Assembly (NCBI RefSeq): GCF_018812025.1
Contig: NC_063050.1
Location: 7,401,694-7,465,693 of the forward strand
Origin: Megalobrama amblycephala
Lineage: Eukaryota > Chordata > Actinopteri > Cypriniformes > Xenocyprididae
DNA: 64,000 bases
Direction: 5' to 3'
Positions 22,339-34,190 of this stretch are shown here, one piece after another (position 1 is the first letter of the stretch; each line of letters opens with the position of its first letter). The notes under the pieces are model-generated. The model was given only the letters and a program-made list of their open reading frames with translations. It was not told the DNA's origin and ran no database searches. The translations under genes and the position numbers were made by a program.

Positions 22339-23371
22339 CAATGGGGCTAAAAGCACACCTTAAGAAGAAATGTGCTTTTCACTATGCCCATAATGTATGA
22401 CTGCAGAAAAAAAACATGTTTATATTGAACATTGATGGAGCAAAAGATTGTGAAAAATCTTAATATGAGGAGGCAAGGTGGGCCTTTTACCCCACAATGG
22501 GGTAAAAGGCTCACCAGCATGGGGCAAAAGGCACACAGTATTAATAAAAACAAATTATTTTAGCTAAAGTATTTGTATTTATTAATACAAATACTTTAGC
22601 TAAAATAATTTGTTTTTAATCATGTCTAAGTTAATACTTGTTCAAAACAATCACTTTAGCAAAGTTTGTACCATTTTCTGTTTATTTTGATAAATAAAAT
22701 TAATTTTTGTTCAATAAATATTCTGTCATTAAAATGTTAATATAAAAATATATTTTAAAAATGCAGAAAATAATTTTAAAAAGTAAAGATTCTGATAGCA
22801 TTGAAGGAGACTGCATAATTTAATATAGATTATAGTAGTAACAATAAATTATATTTTATTATGATATGATTAATATACTTTAAAATGATGGTTTCATTAT
22901 AAATAAGGTGATTATCTATATGGTAGACTTCATACATATTTACCATCTCAATCTAACCATGTCATGTCAACAAATGTGAAAGTCAGCCACCTTTTTATTA
23001 TTAATGTTCTTTATTGTGCCTTTAGCCCCAACAGCAGATGCGCTTTTTACGCCAAATACCATACATTTACATATTCTTCCAGTATTGAAAAACTGTTGCT
23101 TTGAAATGAAAATCATTAAGACCTTTGTCTCAAAATATATTCAATCATTTTAGCTATTCTAATTTGCTAAAAAAAAAAAAAAAAAAAAAAAAAAAACATA
23201 TTAGATCAAATTAGTACAGGATCAACTTTGCACTGCTGCCCGCAATCGCATCAAGGATCAGACAAATTTCCACATGCTAAGTGCTATGGCAAGTTTTTTG
23301 TGCAATCTAGTGGTTTAGAAGAAAATAAAATCAAAGGCGCCTTTTACCCCGGGGTGCCTTTAGCCTTGTTG
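22339..23371. mobile_element. Mariner-like MITE flanked by TA
   Basis: Ends CAATGGGGCTAAAAGCACAC and GGTGCCTTTAGCCTTGTTG are imperfect inverted repeats, each beside TA (22337-22338 and 23372-23373). The motif GGGGYAAAAGGC recurs inside in both directions (22477-22530, 23020-23045, 23335-23365). It includes the hairpin at 22545-22618 and an A run near 23171. Confidence 0.6.
22545..22618. repeat. 35-bp near-perfect hairpin
   Basis: Arm 22545-22579 is the reverse complement of 22584-22618 with a 4-bp centre. Perfect pairing along AT-rich arms suggests recent origin or maintenance by fold-back. Confidence 0.85.
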
Positions 23372-24658
23372 TACCCTATATCTGGAGCAGAAAACCATTT
23401 CATTTCACCGACCTCAGATTGCATGCATTTTCGCTGTGTCACTTGCAGTGAGATCAGAGTAATAACCACTCTGAAGAAGAGCAAGGCTAGAGAGTATTCT
23501 GACTTATAGTTCAGAAATAAACACTGATGTCTATGGTAAAGATCAAAATAGAGGAAATCACCTTTTGAAAGTAACTTGGCCCTTCAAATAATGGTTGTAT
23601 CATTACATCGTTACACCACTGGGTGGCAACAAGTCACTTAAAAAAAAAAAAAAAAAAAATATCGTCACTGAATCATTAATTCAGAGATTTGTTCAAAAAT
23701 GCTGATTCATTCAGTATTGAAACAAGTGAAGTATTTGAGCGAGTCTTTAAAAAATTAATTCAAAACTAAAAATAATTTAAAATAATTAATTCAAATTAAT
23801 TAATTAATTTTAAATTGGCTTCAGCAATTAATACAAAAAAGTGATTCTCAATTTATCCAGAATCATGCAGCTCTAGATTAAACTTTAATGAAACGAGTCA
23901 TGGCGCACATTAGAGGTCTGCGCGGGCTTTAAACTTAAGCTCGAACCCGGCCCGTACCCGAGACCACTGAACCCGGCCCGAACCAGAGATCACTGAGCCC
24001 GGCCCGAACCCGACCGATACTGTTAAATTGGGACTCAGTAATATTTCAAATACACTCTTTGGAAGTCGGGCCGAGACCAACAACAAATGTCTAACCAATC
24101 AGCATTAGGGGGCATATGAAAGTCGAGGAGAGAGAACGAGCAAGAGGGAGATTTGAAAATTAGAAAAAAACAACTGCAGAACAAGAAATGGGACACAATA
24201 CAAAACAGCTCAAAAGAATATCACTGGAATTAAGGTTTATGCCTGGGCAAGCACTTTAGGGCCCGGTTTATATTAGAAAAGCTGCAAGTGCTGGAGAGAG
24301 CTAAGTGGGAAGGCCTGAAAACTGCTTTGATCCCGCTTCTCATGCAAGTAACACTGGATTTTGATTGTCTGGAGCTGCTGTGCTGTTTGTGATTAACAAC
24401 AAACACTTTGCATTTACTCTTGTGTACTGTACGTTCATTTTTTATGCTTCCTTGTCGTTTGTTCATCAGCATTTTGTTGCGCATCAGCTGTGATAAACAG
24501 TCGTCCACTCGCATTGCGTGTAACAGAGGCCAGACAGTGAGAGCTGTGCAGTTAAAGGTGGTACAGAGGATGTTTTCGTCGACTGAGTTTTTGAAATGAG
24601 CGCATGCGGAAGAACAACCCCCCTCCTTCAGTGTGTTTACCACCGGCATTCGCTGTGT

Positions 24659-24904
24659 TATTAAGCCGGGCACACAGTTAACGACTAGCTAAAACATTCT
24701 AAGACTGAGCTCAACATACAGCGATTGTTTCCTGCTCCTGAAGCAGATTTATATACTTTCACAAGGAATTTGAACACCGACTGTAATCGCAGACTGAACA
24801 CAACTGGCTCTGACTGGACGCGTTTGAGCGCGATCAGTCATAAGTATCAATTTACATTCATAATCGGCCTTACAATCGTTAAGTGTGTGCGCGACCTAAA
24901 GCCG
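24659..24904. mobile_element. Insertion within the TTAA element
   Basis: Present here and absent from the paralogue at 53.8 kb, where about 10 bp stand instead. Ends GCCGGGCACACAGTTAACGA and TCGTTAAGTGTGTGCGCGAC are imperfect inverted repeats. Confidence 0.6.
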
Positions 24905-25040
24905 TGGATTCATTATGTCGGACTCACCGCAGGTGACTCATAATCTGCAGTTGTTACTCCTGTCTCCTGACAAAAACATTGCATGCGGAGTGTGGAAAGT
25001 TACTAGAGCGCGCAGCCTCGCGTCTCTCACAAGGAACGTC

Positions 25041-25270
25041 ATGGCAGTGATTGACAAGCCAGAGGGCCAATCCGTGCACGCCTCTCACAATGGCAGTGAT
25101 TGACAAGCCAGAGGGCCAATCCGCGCACGCCTCTCACAATGGCAGTGATTGACAAGCCAGAGGGCCAATCCGCGCACGCCTCTCACAATGGCAGTGATTG
25201 ACAAGCCAGAGGGCCAATCCGCGCACGCCTCTCACAATGGCAGTGATTGACAAGCCAGAGGGCCAATCGT
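25041..25270. repeat. 49-bp tandem repeat, 5 copies
   Basis: ATGGCAGTGATTGACAAGCC begins at 25041, 25090, 25139, 25188 and 25237, an exact period of 49. The last copies are almost identical. The paralogue near 53.64 kb has a single copy, so this is a local expansion. Confidence 0.95.
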
Positions 25271-25297
25271 TTACGCGATGATCGCGTAAACGATTGG
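25267..25297. repeat. Palindrome AATCGTTTACGCGAT
   Basis: AATCGTTTACGCGAT is followed at once by its inverted copy ATCGCGTAAACGATT. The paralogue at 53.6 kb holds only one half. Confidence 0.85.
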
Positions 25298-25367
25298 CTG
25301 ATGTTTTTAAGTCCCTATCTCGTGCACAGATGATGTATATTAATATTATTCCTTTCAGTGCACCTAA

Positions 25368-26304
25368 AGGCCAATTCACACCGTACCGACAAACGCCAAC
25401 AAACACCAACAAACGCCAACGAACAAGTTGGCCGTTGGATTTAGAATTCTATGAGAAAAAACTGTCATGTTCACACCGCCCCAACAAGCACCGACCAACA
25501 AGTGACGTCTGACTGGGAAAATTCCACAACTACACAAGTAACCATGTTAACAATATTGTCAGGTTAGTTTACAATATTAATAATATAGTATCATATATAT
25601 TTTCATTGTATTAAAGTATTGAGGCAAAACAAAAATACTAACCTGAAATCCGAAGCGCTGTAGCCATCGATCTGATCGTAACCTATTGTAACCGGTTGGT
25701 ATACCAGTTTTTAAACTTTTAAACTTTTTATTAACAAGACCCATAAGCATATAAAACCATGTAGCTAAACAAGTCAAAACGAATCATTAAAAAAACGAAA
25801 CTGAAGGTGCGTTGCTCTCATGGTGGTTATAACGTTACCTCTCTCTTTCGGTGAAGTGGAGCAGCTGCTCTTGCTGAATGGCACGGATTGCACTATGGAC
25901 TATTGTACCTTTTGTATATTTTAATTTTTTAACCATTTTATTTTTTATAACGAACAAGCTGCGATGTCACGTTTCCAGTGCTTTGTTGCGTGTGCGTGAG
26001 GCGCGGGCGCGATCAAATAGCTGTCTTTGCAGGGGACTTCCCTCATCGTCATGGCAACGGTTCGTGAACAGGTCAGATTACGTCAGAGTTGGTTGCCGTC
26101 TGTTGGAAAACTGTTCACACCGCGCAGACATTCCACGACCCGACAAACGCCGATTAACCATGTTCAGTCGGGTGAAAACCGACTCCGACCAACGCCAACA
26201 AACGGCAACAGACGCCAACAGGGGTATCACACCGATCCAACAAACTCCAACAGACGAGTTTGTTGGCGTTTGTTGGCTGTTGTCGGTGCGGTGTGAATTG
26301 GCCT
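25368..26304. mobile_element. TAA-duplicating (PIF/Harbinger-like) MITE with confirmed empty site
   Basis: Terminal repeats AGGCCAATTCACACCG and CGGTGTGAATTGGCCT. TAA lies on both sides (25365-25367 and 26305-26307). The subterminal regions are dense in CCAACA/TGTTGG motifs. The paralogous copy carries one TAA and no insert at 53544-53546. A 3-bp TAA duplication is typical of PIF/Harbinger elements; no transposase present. Confidence 0.88.
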
Positions 26305-26794
26305 TAATAAATAGTCTTTCATCAGTTAGTAAAGACAGTTTCAAGTAATATTGCAAAAATGTATAAAACAAAACATCCTCTGTACCACCTTTAAACTACT
26401 GCACATTGATAACCGCTAGAGAATGAGGCGTTTGGCATCATTGGTTGTGCATTTGCCTCGCATGCCAGCAGCCATCGAGACGGACTAGTAGCAGGGTGGT
26501 TAGAATTGGAGTGCGAGTTTTGGAGGCGGAGCAATGAAGAGAGGAGAGGGTTTGTTTGGGTTGATTTCAAATATCAACAGTGTTCAACAGTAGTTCAAAT
26601 ACTACTTAGAGTACCTTTAATTTATAAGGCCGAACCGGACCCATCACTGTAGAGATGTACCTGCATTACTGCTATCATAAGCCATGACGGCTTTGTAAGA
26701 CCTACACTGCACGTCACCACTGAGCTATTTATTGGTTAAAATGACAAGATCATATCGTACAACGTTTAAATAGACAAACACATCAAGCAGTAGA

Positions 26795-26796
<2 letters not shown>

Positions 26797-26830
<34 letters not shown>
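26797..26830. repeat. Poly-A run
   Basis: About 34 A followed by GAGAGAG, inside the hAT element. No retroposon body or target duplication was recognised beside it. Confidence 0.85.
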
Positions 26831-26833
<3 letters not shown>

Positions 26834-27447
26834 AGAGACGCCCAGAGAGGGCAACATGGCTATTTGACTCGCGCTATTTAGTATAGTTTGCACTCAATCA
26901 TGTATCACATGTGCAATGTTTTAAACATTTACATACACATATCAAATAATACAAAATGTGTATGATGTAGGTAGTGTTATAGATGATAGTAGCCTGCTCT
27001 GGACAAAGCTGATTTCTGAGAGACACAAGATAAATGCGCCTATTTGATTTACGAATACGTTGTGCTCATTTCATTCATAGAGTTTACGCTTGTGTATCAT
27101 ATCATACAAAGTTTAAAACATTTAAATATATCAAATAGGAGAAAATTTAGTTATTAATTAGTTGATAGTAGGCTACTCTTGATAAAGCTCTGATTTCTGA
27201 GAGACCGCAACACGACTATTTGATTTTGTTGTGCTCAGTTTACACTCATTCACTACACACACATTATTGTGTTGTAATTTTAGAGGTGTGTGTTAAATTT
27301 TATGCTATACCCTGGCTCACCTGTTATAATAAGTTTTCCCTCAGTAACGTTTCGTCTTATCACACTCATAGCTAAAGGTTCGAATGACGTGTACTGTGTT
27401 GTGACCAAAAGAGTGTGTGAGAGCAGGACAGTTCATGTGCAGGACAT

Positions 27448-27744
27448 GTGCAAAACAGTTCTGTATAAATTTCATTGTACTGCTGAATGTAAAGGAAGTT
27501 ATTTTAAAGAAAGTTTGCAACCCGGCTGCTTTGGGCCACCATTGACTTCCATAGTATGTTTTTTTCCTACTATGGAAGTCAATGGTGGCCCAAAGCAGCC
27601 TGGTTACAAACTTTCTTCAAAATATCTTCCTTTGCGTTCAGCAGTACAAAGAAATTTACACAGGTTTGGAACAACCTGAGGGTGAGTAAATGATAAAATA
27701 AAAAATAAAATTCTTTTTTCTCTTTTATCTAACTATCCCTTTAA
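27448..27744. mobile_element. Fold-back MITE
   Basis: Long inverted arms meet at about 27560, with GGGCCACCATTGACTTCCAT left and ATGGAAGTCAATGGTGGCCC right. Outer parts also pair (GTACTGCTGAATGTAAAGG against CCTTTGCGTTCAGCAGTAC). The right end reads AACTATCCCTTTAA. The left terminus is missing. The 129-residue frame across it is a by-product. Confidence 0.8.
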
Positions 27745-28147
27745 CCTGAACCCGTAGCAGATCTCTAGCGCACATCCCCATTTGTAATTTAATGTGATTA
27801 AACTTCTTCCTAAAACTGACATAGTTACCACATCTAGACTCCTAAACTTGACTTAAAACACTGAGCGATTACATGAGATATGAAACATTTCAGTAAGTTG
27901 TTTCTTTTAACATAATTTCTGATGTTCATTCATATGCACAGACCATCTCTTCCTCTTTATGAGCTGTGCACTGCCACTTGAACTGAGGCAGCTACAGCCT
28001 GGGGGTGGGCGATATGAGCTAAAATTCATATCACAATATTTTCCACTGTCCAGACGATATTGATGTTATATCGCGATATGAGAAAAAAAATTGGAATCAC
28101 ATTTTAGTAAACCTTAGTTAAATTGCAGACAATACATGTATCTTATC

Positions 28148-30133
28148 TAGGGGTGGGAAATGGAATCTTTAGGCACCTCACGATCTGATCCAATTGACCC
28201 TTCGCTAAGCCACGCCGAAAACCGCCACAGGCCAATCGTGGTTTAGCAACCGTTACTAGGCGCGGGAGGTCTGTCAAGCTTTCGAGTGAGGGAACATGCC
28301 GAAGTGTCGTGCTTACGCATTGTGTTAATCTGATACCCGGTATCCTAACAGTTTAAACGGGGTGGAGGAATTTTTTTCCCTTCTCAAAACCTAAAACCCA
28401 AGGGGAGAAGTGCCGGTGTTCTGACAATTTGTGCTACCCTGTCAGATTTTACTAACGTTAATGTTACCTCCCATTGAAACAGTGGGTAACGTTAGCAAAA
28501 TCTGACAAAATGCTAAAGTTACCTATCAGATTGTGCTTCCAGCGTGATATTAACGTGGTTTATGGCTTTATTAACATCTACACCTACCCCAACCCTAAAC
28601 CTACCCTTAACAATAATGCAAGTACAGTAATTGTGTGTTATTTATCATGACGACAATGATGTAATATTGATGAATGCATATGCAGTAAGCCCGGGTAACT
28701 AGCTAGCTAACTCAGCACATCATTGCTTGGAAATAATGACGGTTCTTTGTTCATAATGCATATATTTGAACGTGAAATAATATGATTAAAGGCAAGACGG
28801 AGTAACGTTAGCCTGGCATGCTAAAATTATAAGCGGGAGAATGTTATCATTGCAAAGTGGTCAGGCTAACGTCATGTATTTATTCCACAAGACTTATGGA
28901 TAAGCTGTTTGATTTATAATTATGTTATTTTCACAAATTTCACTTAACCTGCTGTGGATGAACAAAGCTTTTCCTCAAATTGTGTGTTTCCCATTTGAAT
29001 GGTCAGCGTATGAGGCGGCTGCTGCTCACGCTCGGAGCTTTAGCTTCAATTTTGATCAAATTATTTTCTAATCGGTTGCATATGTCGTGGATATATCCCT
29101 CGAATGCATACTGCAGTCCCTTTTGTCTTGCTCTCTCAGATATTTCACCTGTTCGCCAAAAATGACTAATTATCTCCTTGAAAATGTCTGACACCGGTGC
29201 ATACGCACTGTAAATGACTAGCCAGGCTCGAAAGCTTGACAGGCGTAGCAACAGTAACTAAGGAGGGCGGGGCTTAGCGAAGGGTCCATTCTGATTCTAG
29301 GAGTCACACGATTCCAAAAGGATTATTGATACTTTTTTCTCTTTTTAATTAATGTATTCATTATTTTTTAAATTACATATGGAATTATAAGTAGCCTACT
29401 TTTTAAATAAATACAAGTTAAAAAATACATTAATACAACTGTATGTTAATAATTTTATATAGGGATATATATAAAAGTTTCAAAACAAGCGAGCGAGTCG
29501 CCTAGTAAATAATAAAGAACAACGAAACATTACAAGCAATAAACAAAGAGTGCTTTCAGAACTTTTTCCATTCAAGAGCTGTGAGTGATTTTTCACTTTC
29601 TCAGTTTTACGGTTGTTTGATTATTACTGATGACATAGAGGGGGGATCTAATAAGCTGCATCCAGACTAATGCACAGATCTCTTTTGAAATATAAGAAGT
29701 TTCTGTCCTACATTTAAGCACTAGTCACACACAGCCATATACGTGAGCGCTCGTCACAAAGCGCACGTGAGAATTTGAAATCGAAAGCAGCCTTCTGTCA
29801 GTGAATTTCATATTTTTAATATATAAGCCTAAGGCATTTTAAACAACATAAATGATGCCTTCGTAGAGCATTTGTAAGTAAAATAGGCCTACCGGCGGGC
29901 AAGACCACAAACTGCAAGTAACATCAAGTAAAGTACGTGTTTCTCACAGCTCTCTCATACCCTGTGCAATGAATCAACTTCAGTAAGAATGAACTGAAAA
30001 CGCTCGCTCTACTCCGTGCCAGTGGACACGCACCAAGCACACGCAGCTTCATCGCACATCTGAGGTTAAAAACTAAAGCTCAGAATCGATCCAGAATTGT
30101 TGCATCTATGCATCTACTTTTCCCCCACCCCTA
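28148..30133. mobile_element. Nested hAT-like element
   Basis: Ends TAGGGGTGGGAAATGGAATC and CTTTTCCCCCACCCCTA are inverted, but the flanking 8 bp do not match, so the target duplication is lost or the ends are from different copies. Confidence 0.5.
28196..29286. mobile_element. Terminal-repeat element GACCCTTCGCTAAGCC with possible THAP start
   Basis: GACCCTTCGCTAAGCC at 28196 is exactly inverted as GGCTTAGCGAAGGGTC ending at 29286. A second inverted pair, GTCAAGCTTTCGAG / CTCGAAAGCTTGAC, lies inside. At 28296 a frame reads MPKCRAYALC then stops, resembling the start of a THAP zinc finger (Cys-X5-Cys after MPKC). This would suit THAP-containing DNA transposon families of fish. The target duplication is unclear. 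Confidence 0.65.
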
Positions 30134-30459
30134 TTGCCTATATGCACGCTTGTTTGTTGCTGTTGTGTTTTTGAGTAGGCGGTTTGTTCTCTATTAATTT
30201 GAACCGTTACAATGCTGTGTTTGATTACTAATGCCTGTGTAGTAAGGCGTTGGACACAGTAGAGGACAAAAAGTTAAGCATTCAGCCTCAACTGTATCTT
30301 CATTACTACTAGTGTTGAAAGTTACAAAACAATATAAATGCAAAAGTGGAATTCATGAATATTTAACGGTATCCACAGTATAGCAAAATCTATATCATGG
30401 CACAACATAGTACCGGTAGTCACTTTCATACCAGTATAGCGCCCACCCCTACTACAGCC

Positions 30460-32658
30460 CAAGTTATATAAGTGCATTTATTGTCTGAATTGCACATCAA
30501 ATTTAAGGGTGTGCCAACCGTTATCAGACTATAATCAGTTGATGGGTTCGATAGGTGGTCACCATAGACATAAAAGTATGACTTTCTGTAGAAATAGTTT
30601 GAAACAAATATAGCTATCTACGACCTGTGACATTAGAGGAATGTAGTATCTATAACACATGTATTAAATGGAAGCACTCCAAGATCTCACTGCGTAGGCT
30701 GTCACACTGTACGTGTATGCGTTTCAATGATGTCAGACATGACACAGCAGGCGGGCAATGGCATGGCTGGGAGGGATAGTGGTCAATGGGCGGAGTCTGT
30801 GCCCAGTCACCAGTCAGTGGGAAGCTTAGGAATGCCACCAGGCGCCATGTCCTGAATCAGTCTGATTCACATGGCCACCAAACCTCCACCTACAGCAAGG
30901 AACAGGCAGACACACCAGCCCATTCTACTCTCCTGTTCACAAAGAATACTTTTGTCCACACACAAACATACACAGCGGTACATTTCCTCTGCAGTCCTGG
31001 GTAACTTCTTGTGGGGACTGATGGCAGATGACTGATTTTTTCAGCCGAAAGACAAACATTATGTAATTGGAGTTCAGGGAAAGGGCTGTGTTTGGGGCAT
31101 TGTGGGAGGAAACTGCTTTACCAAACTATCACTAATCTTCTCATCTCTGTAGGCGATCACTGTTTGTTCCAACTTGTGACAAAGCACAACTTCCAGACAA
31201 TATGACAACACACAGAGATTGCGTGCCTGTGCACATTTCAAAGCACTGAGTGCCACTGACATCATGGCACCACAGTGAGGGCACAGTGCCATGGCGCTCT
31301 GTGATCTGCATTCACTGTGCCACAATAACAGCAGTCATTCACTGTACCATAGAGAGTTTTAAGCATTCTCTAACAGTAGATAGCCACATCACCTCACCTT
31401 TTTTTTACATATTAACCTGAGTATTCATGCAAACAGTGCTTCTCAATTTTTTGCCATCCCTTTGAATCTAGAAACACTTTTCCTCACCAAAATATAAACA
31501 TATATTATTTATATTAGGTCAATGGCAACGGTCTGGATCTATCTTTGTACAAAAGCTTTCAAAATAGGAGTTTTAAACTAGATTATTAAAAGGTTTTACT
31601 CTTCTTTATGGTGGGCACTCTTACATGTCATTGACCCATTTAATGAATCTCACATTAACTTTTACTTAACTTTTTCAACTGTGCTGAATTGCAGTACAGA
31701 TCCGGTACTGAAATTATATTAAACCAGGGTACTGTGCTGGTACAACATGCCGTATAACACGTGGCCCTATAAATTAACACTTTCTAAACCACAGCATTTA
31801 AATTTTGCAACTGAACAGAAAATCAGAACCAGGCTGAACAAAGGATTGTTATAGCAAGCCACTGTTGTTTGAATTTGGTCCATGACGTCACAATTGACAA
31901 GCATGAACCGTATGAATCATATAAGGAAGTCAGCATGAACAACAGCTTCACTCATAAGTTAGACAGCGCTTGAAACTATTGACAGGCAGTGTAGACAAAT
32001 AAGAAACAGAGCCACAGGCAGGGAGTTGGTTGACAGGGTGCTCATGTATCTGAAAAACGAACTTCAGGCTCTTAAATAAACACAGAGTGAATGCAAGATT
32101 CAGCAACTGTATCATGAACAATGGAGGGTAAAGCAACAGCCTGACTACTCTGAGACTGTGTGGGACAGCAGGAAATTCATCAACTTCTTTAGGATGATGA
32201 TATTCAAACATTACACACCTACACTATTAATGCTGAATCATAGGGAGCTGTGCTGAGTAATTCTTCATTACATCTGTGATGAGCTGCATAACGTCATCTT
32301 TACAAGGGAGGAGGACCACTCTTGGCTCCTCTTTCATATGTCAGTTGATGGAAAACTACTCTAACGGACTTAAAAAAAAAAAAAAAAAAAAAAAAATCTA
32401 TACTTGCATCAACTTTGACCTTTTAGGTGCAATAAAAAAAAAAAAAAAAAAAAAGTTCTCTGTACTAATTTTGGTACCATAGCAAAAACTGTTCTAACTA
32501 CTTTACCATTTATTTATTGAACTAATTTAACTATTTGGGGGAAAAAATAAGTTAAATGAGTTAATTATTTATGATTATAATAATTATAAAGTAAAAAATA
32601 CATTTAAATAGCATGTCATCAAAAAAAAGCAGTCTACACAACATTATGTACCAACTTA
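30460..32658. other. Low-repeat DNA without recognised genes
   Basis: No exon chain or RNA gene seen. A runs at about 32370-32396 and 32427-32453. The frames at 31074-31325 and 31948-32211 (minus) match nothing I know. Confidence 0.5.
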
Positions 32659-32666
32659 GTACTGAA

Positions 32667-33405
32667 TAGGGCTGCACGATATATTGTTTTAGCATCGAAA
32701 TCGCGATGTGCGCATCCGCGATAGTCACATTGCAGGAAGTGCAATGTTTAGTAGGGACCGTTAATCTGTACGAACCAGACACCACGGTTCAAAATGCAAG
32801 CTGATTAATTGCAAAGTTTGACCATCATACTATGAAAGTTTATCATCTGAACATCCTGTCAGTTTAAACATTAAAGAGATTTTAAACCATTTGAACGCAC
32901 AAAGACGCGAAAGAGCTCAATTCTGAACTCAATTCTCTTCCGCGTCTATTTGTGCCTGAACGGACACATACATGCAGAAAAATAGTTAAAATGTACGTAA
33001 AAGATCGTCTATTCTCGTAAACACAATTGATTATTGCTTAGGTGAACTATACAATTGAGAAAGAAAACCGGATGTGTAACAGTATTTTTGATCCGCACCA
33101 CGTGTTAATCAAACAACAAGACAAAGAGACATATCACTTTTGTAGTTTTAACCCGGATTAATTGTATTTAATTTATACAGTGAAGACTATGCAGTGTTAT
33201 TTTACAATTGATAATTCAGTTTCTGTACCTGAATGCTGTTAAACTTAGCTGAAATATATAAAGCACTATTTATTTAATTTGTATCTTTGTTCTCTTATAT
33301 TTATCTATGCTTGTATTTTGTTCATTATTTTCTAATCGTATTCACTCACCTACAAAATAACCCCAATCATCCTAGAATGATCCATTCTTTCCAAATAGAG
33401 CTATT

Positions 33406-33436
<31 letters not shown>

Positions 33437-34182
33437 AAATCATTCTAATATGCTGATCTGCTGCTCAAGAAACATTTAATGTGTACAATTGTACAAAATA
33501 TTTGTGTACAATATTTTTTTTCAGGATTATTTGATGAATAGAAAGTTCAAAAGAACAGTGTTTATCTGAAATCTAATCTTTTGTAACATTATAAATGTCT
33601 TTACTGCCACTTTTGTTTGCTTTAATGCATCCTTGCTGAATAAAAGTATTCATTTCTTTAATTTCTTTTAAAAAAAATAAAAATAAAAATTCTTACTGAC
33701 CCCAAACTTTTGAACGGTAGTGTATAATGCTACAGAAGCTTTGTATTTCAGATAAATGCTGTTCTTTTGAACTTTCTATTCATCAAGGAATCCTGAAAAA
33801 AAAAAAGTACACAACTGTTTTCAACATTGAAAATAATCATAAATGTTTATTGAGCAGCAACTCAGCATATTAGAATGATTTCTGAAGGATCATGTGACAC
33901 TGAAGACTGGAGTAATGATGCTGAAAATTCAGCTTTGCATCACAGGAATAAATTACTTTCTCAAATATATTTAAATAGTACACAGTTATTTTAAATTGTA
34001 ATAATATTTCACAATATTACTGTATTTTTAATTAAATAAATGTAGCCTTGGTGAGCAGACGAAACTTCTTTTAAAAACATTAAAAATCTTAGTGGTTCCA
34101 AACTTTTGGACTGTACTGTATATATATCTCAGAAAAAACAAAATATCACAATGTCAGTTTTTTCCAAAATCGTGCAGCCCTA
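32667..34182. mobile_element. hAT element with near-perfect target duplication
   Basis: Ends TAGGGCTGCACGATATAT and AAAATCGTGCAGCCCTA. Flanked by GTACTGAA (32659-32666) and GTTCTGAA (34183-34190), 7 of 8 identical. It contains a fold-back MITE at about 33440-34110. No transposase frame. Confidence 0.88.
33440..34110. mobile_element. Fold-back MITE inside the hAT element
   Basis: CATTCTAATATGCTGATCTG and GCTGCTCAAGAAACATTTA are inverted near 33840-33885 as TAAATGTTTATTGAGCAGC and CAGCATATTAGAATG. Right-hand text ends CCAAACTTTTGGACTGTACT, matching an internal CCAAACTTTTGAACGGTAGT. Confidence 0.65.
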
Positions 34183-34190
34183 GTTCTGAA

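Larger units (their letters stand above)
24552..26394. mobile_element. TTAA-bounded element, copy 1 (expanded)
   Basis: Starts TTAAAGGTGGTACAGAGGAT and ends ATCCTCTGTACCACCTTTAA. It is a paralogue of 53457-53996, which is only 540 bp. The extra length comes from an about 245-bp insertion or replacement at about 24659-24904, a 49-bp tandem expansion and a 937-bp TAA-flanked insertion. Confidence 0.9.
23911..27767. mobile_element. hAT element with exact 8-bp target duplication, hosting nested elements
   Basis: Ends TAGAGGTCTGCGCGGG and CCCGTAGCAGATCTCTA. Exact GCGCACAT lies on both sides (23903-23910 and 27768-27775). The near-left region is rich in CCCGGCCCG-type repeats. A TTAA element (24552-26394) and a fold-back (about 27448-27744) lie inside. 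No intact transposase seen. Confidence 0.85.
28000..30451. mobile_element. hAT element with exact 8-bp target duplication
   Basis: Ends TGGGGGTGGGCGATAT and TAGCGCCCACCCCTA. Exact CTACAGCC at 27992-27999 and 30452-30459. No intact transposase. Two further terminal-repeat elements are nested inside. Confidence 0.88.

Noticed and set aside
24230..24673. 147-residue minus-strand frame
   Set aside because: It crosses the edge of the TTAA element at 24552 inside a hAT element; composition looks like chance.
25041..25270. Regular 49-bp repeats considered as a CRISPR array
   Set aside because: Repeats abut with no variable spacers, the genome is vertebrate, and the paralogue has a single unit.
27290..27679. 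129-residue plus-strand frame
   Set aside because: It runs through both arms of a fold-back MITE.
31074..32211. Minus-strand frames at 31074-31325 and 31948-32211 as exons
   Set aside because: No flanking splice-site logic, no recognised domain and no connection to each other.
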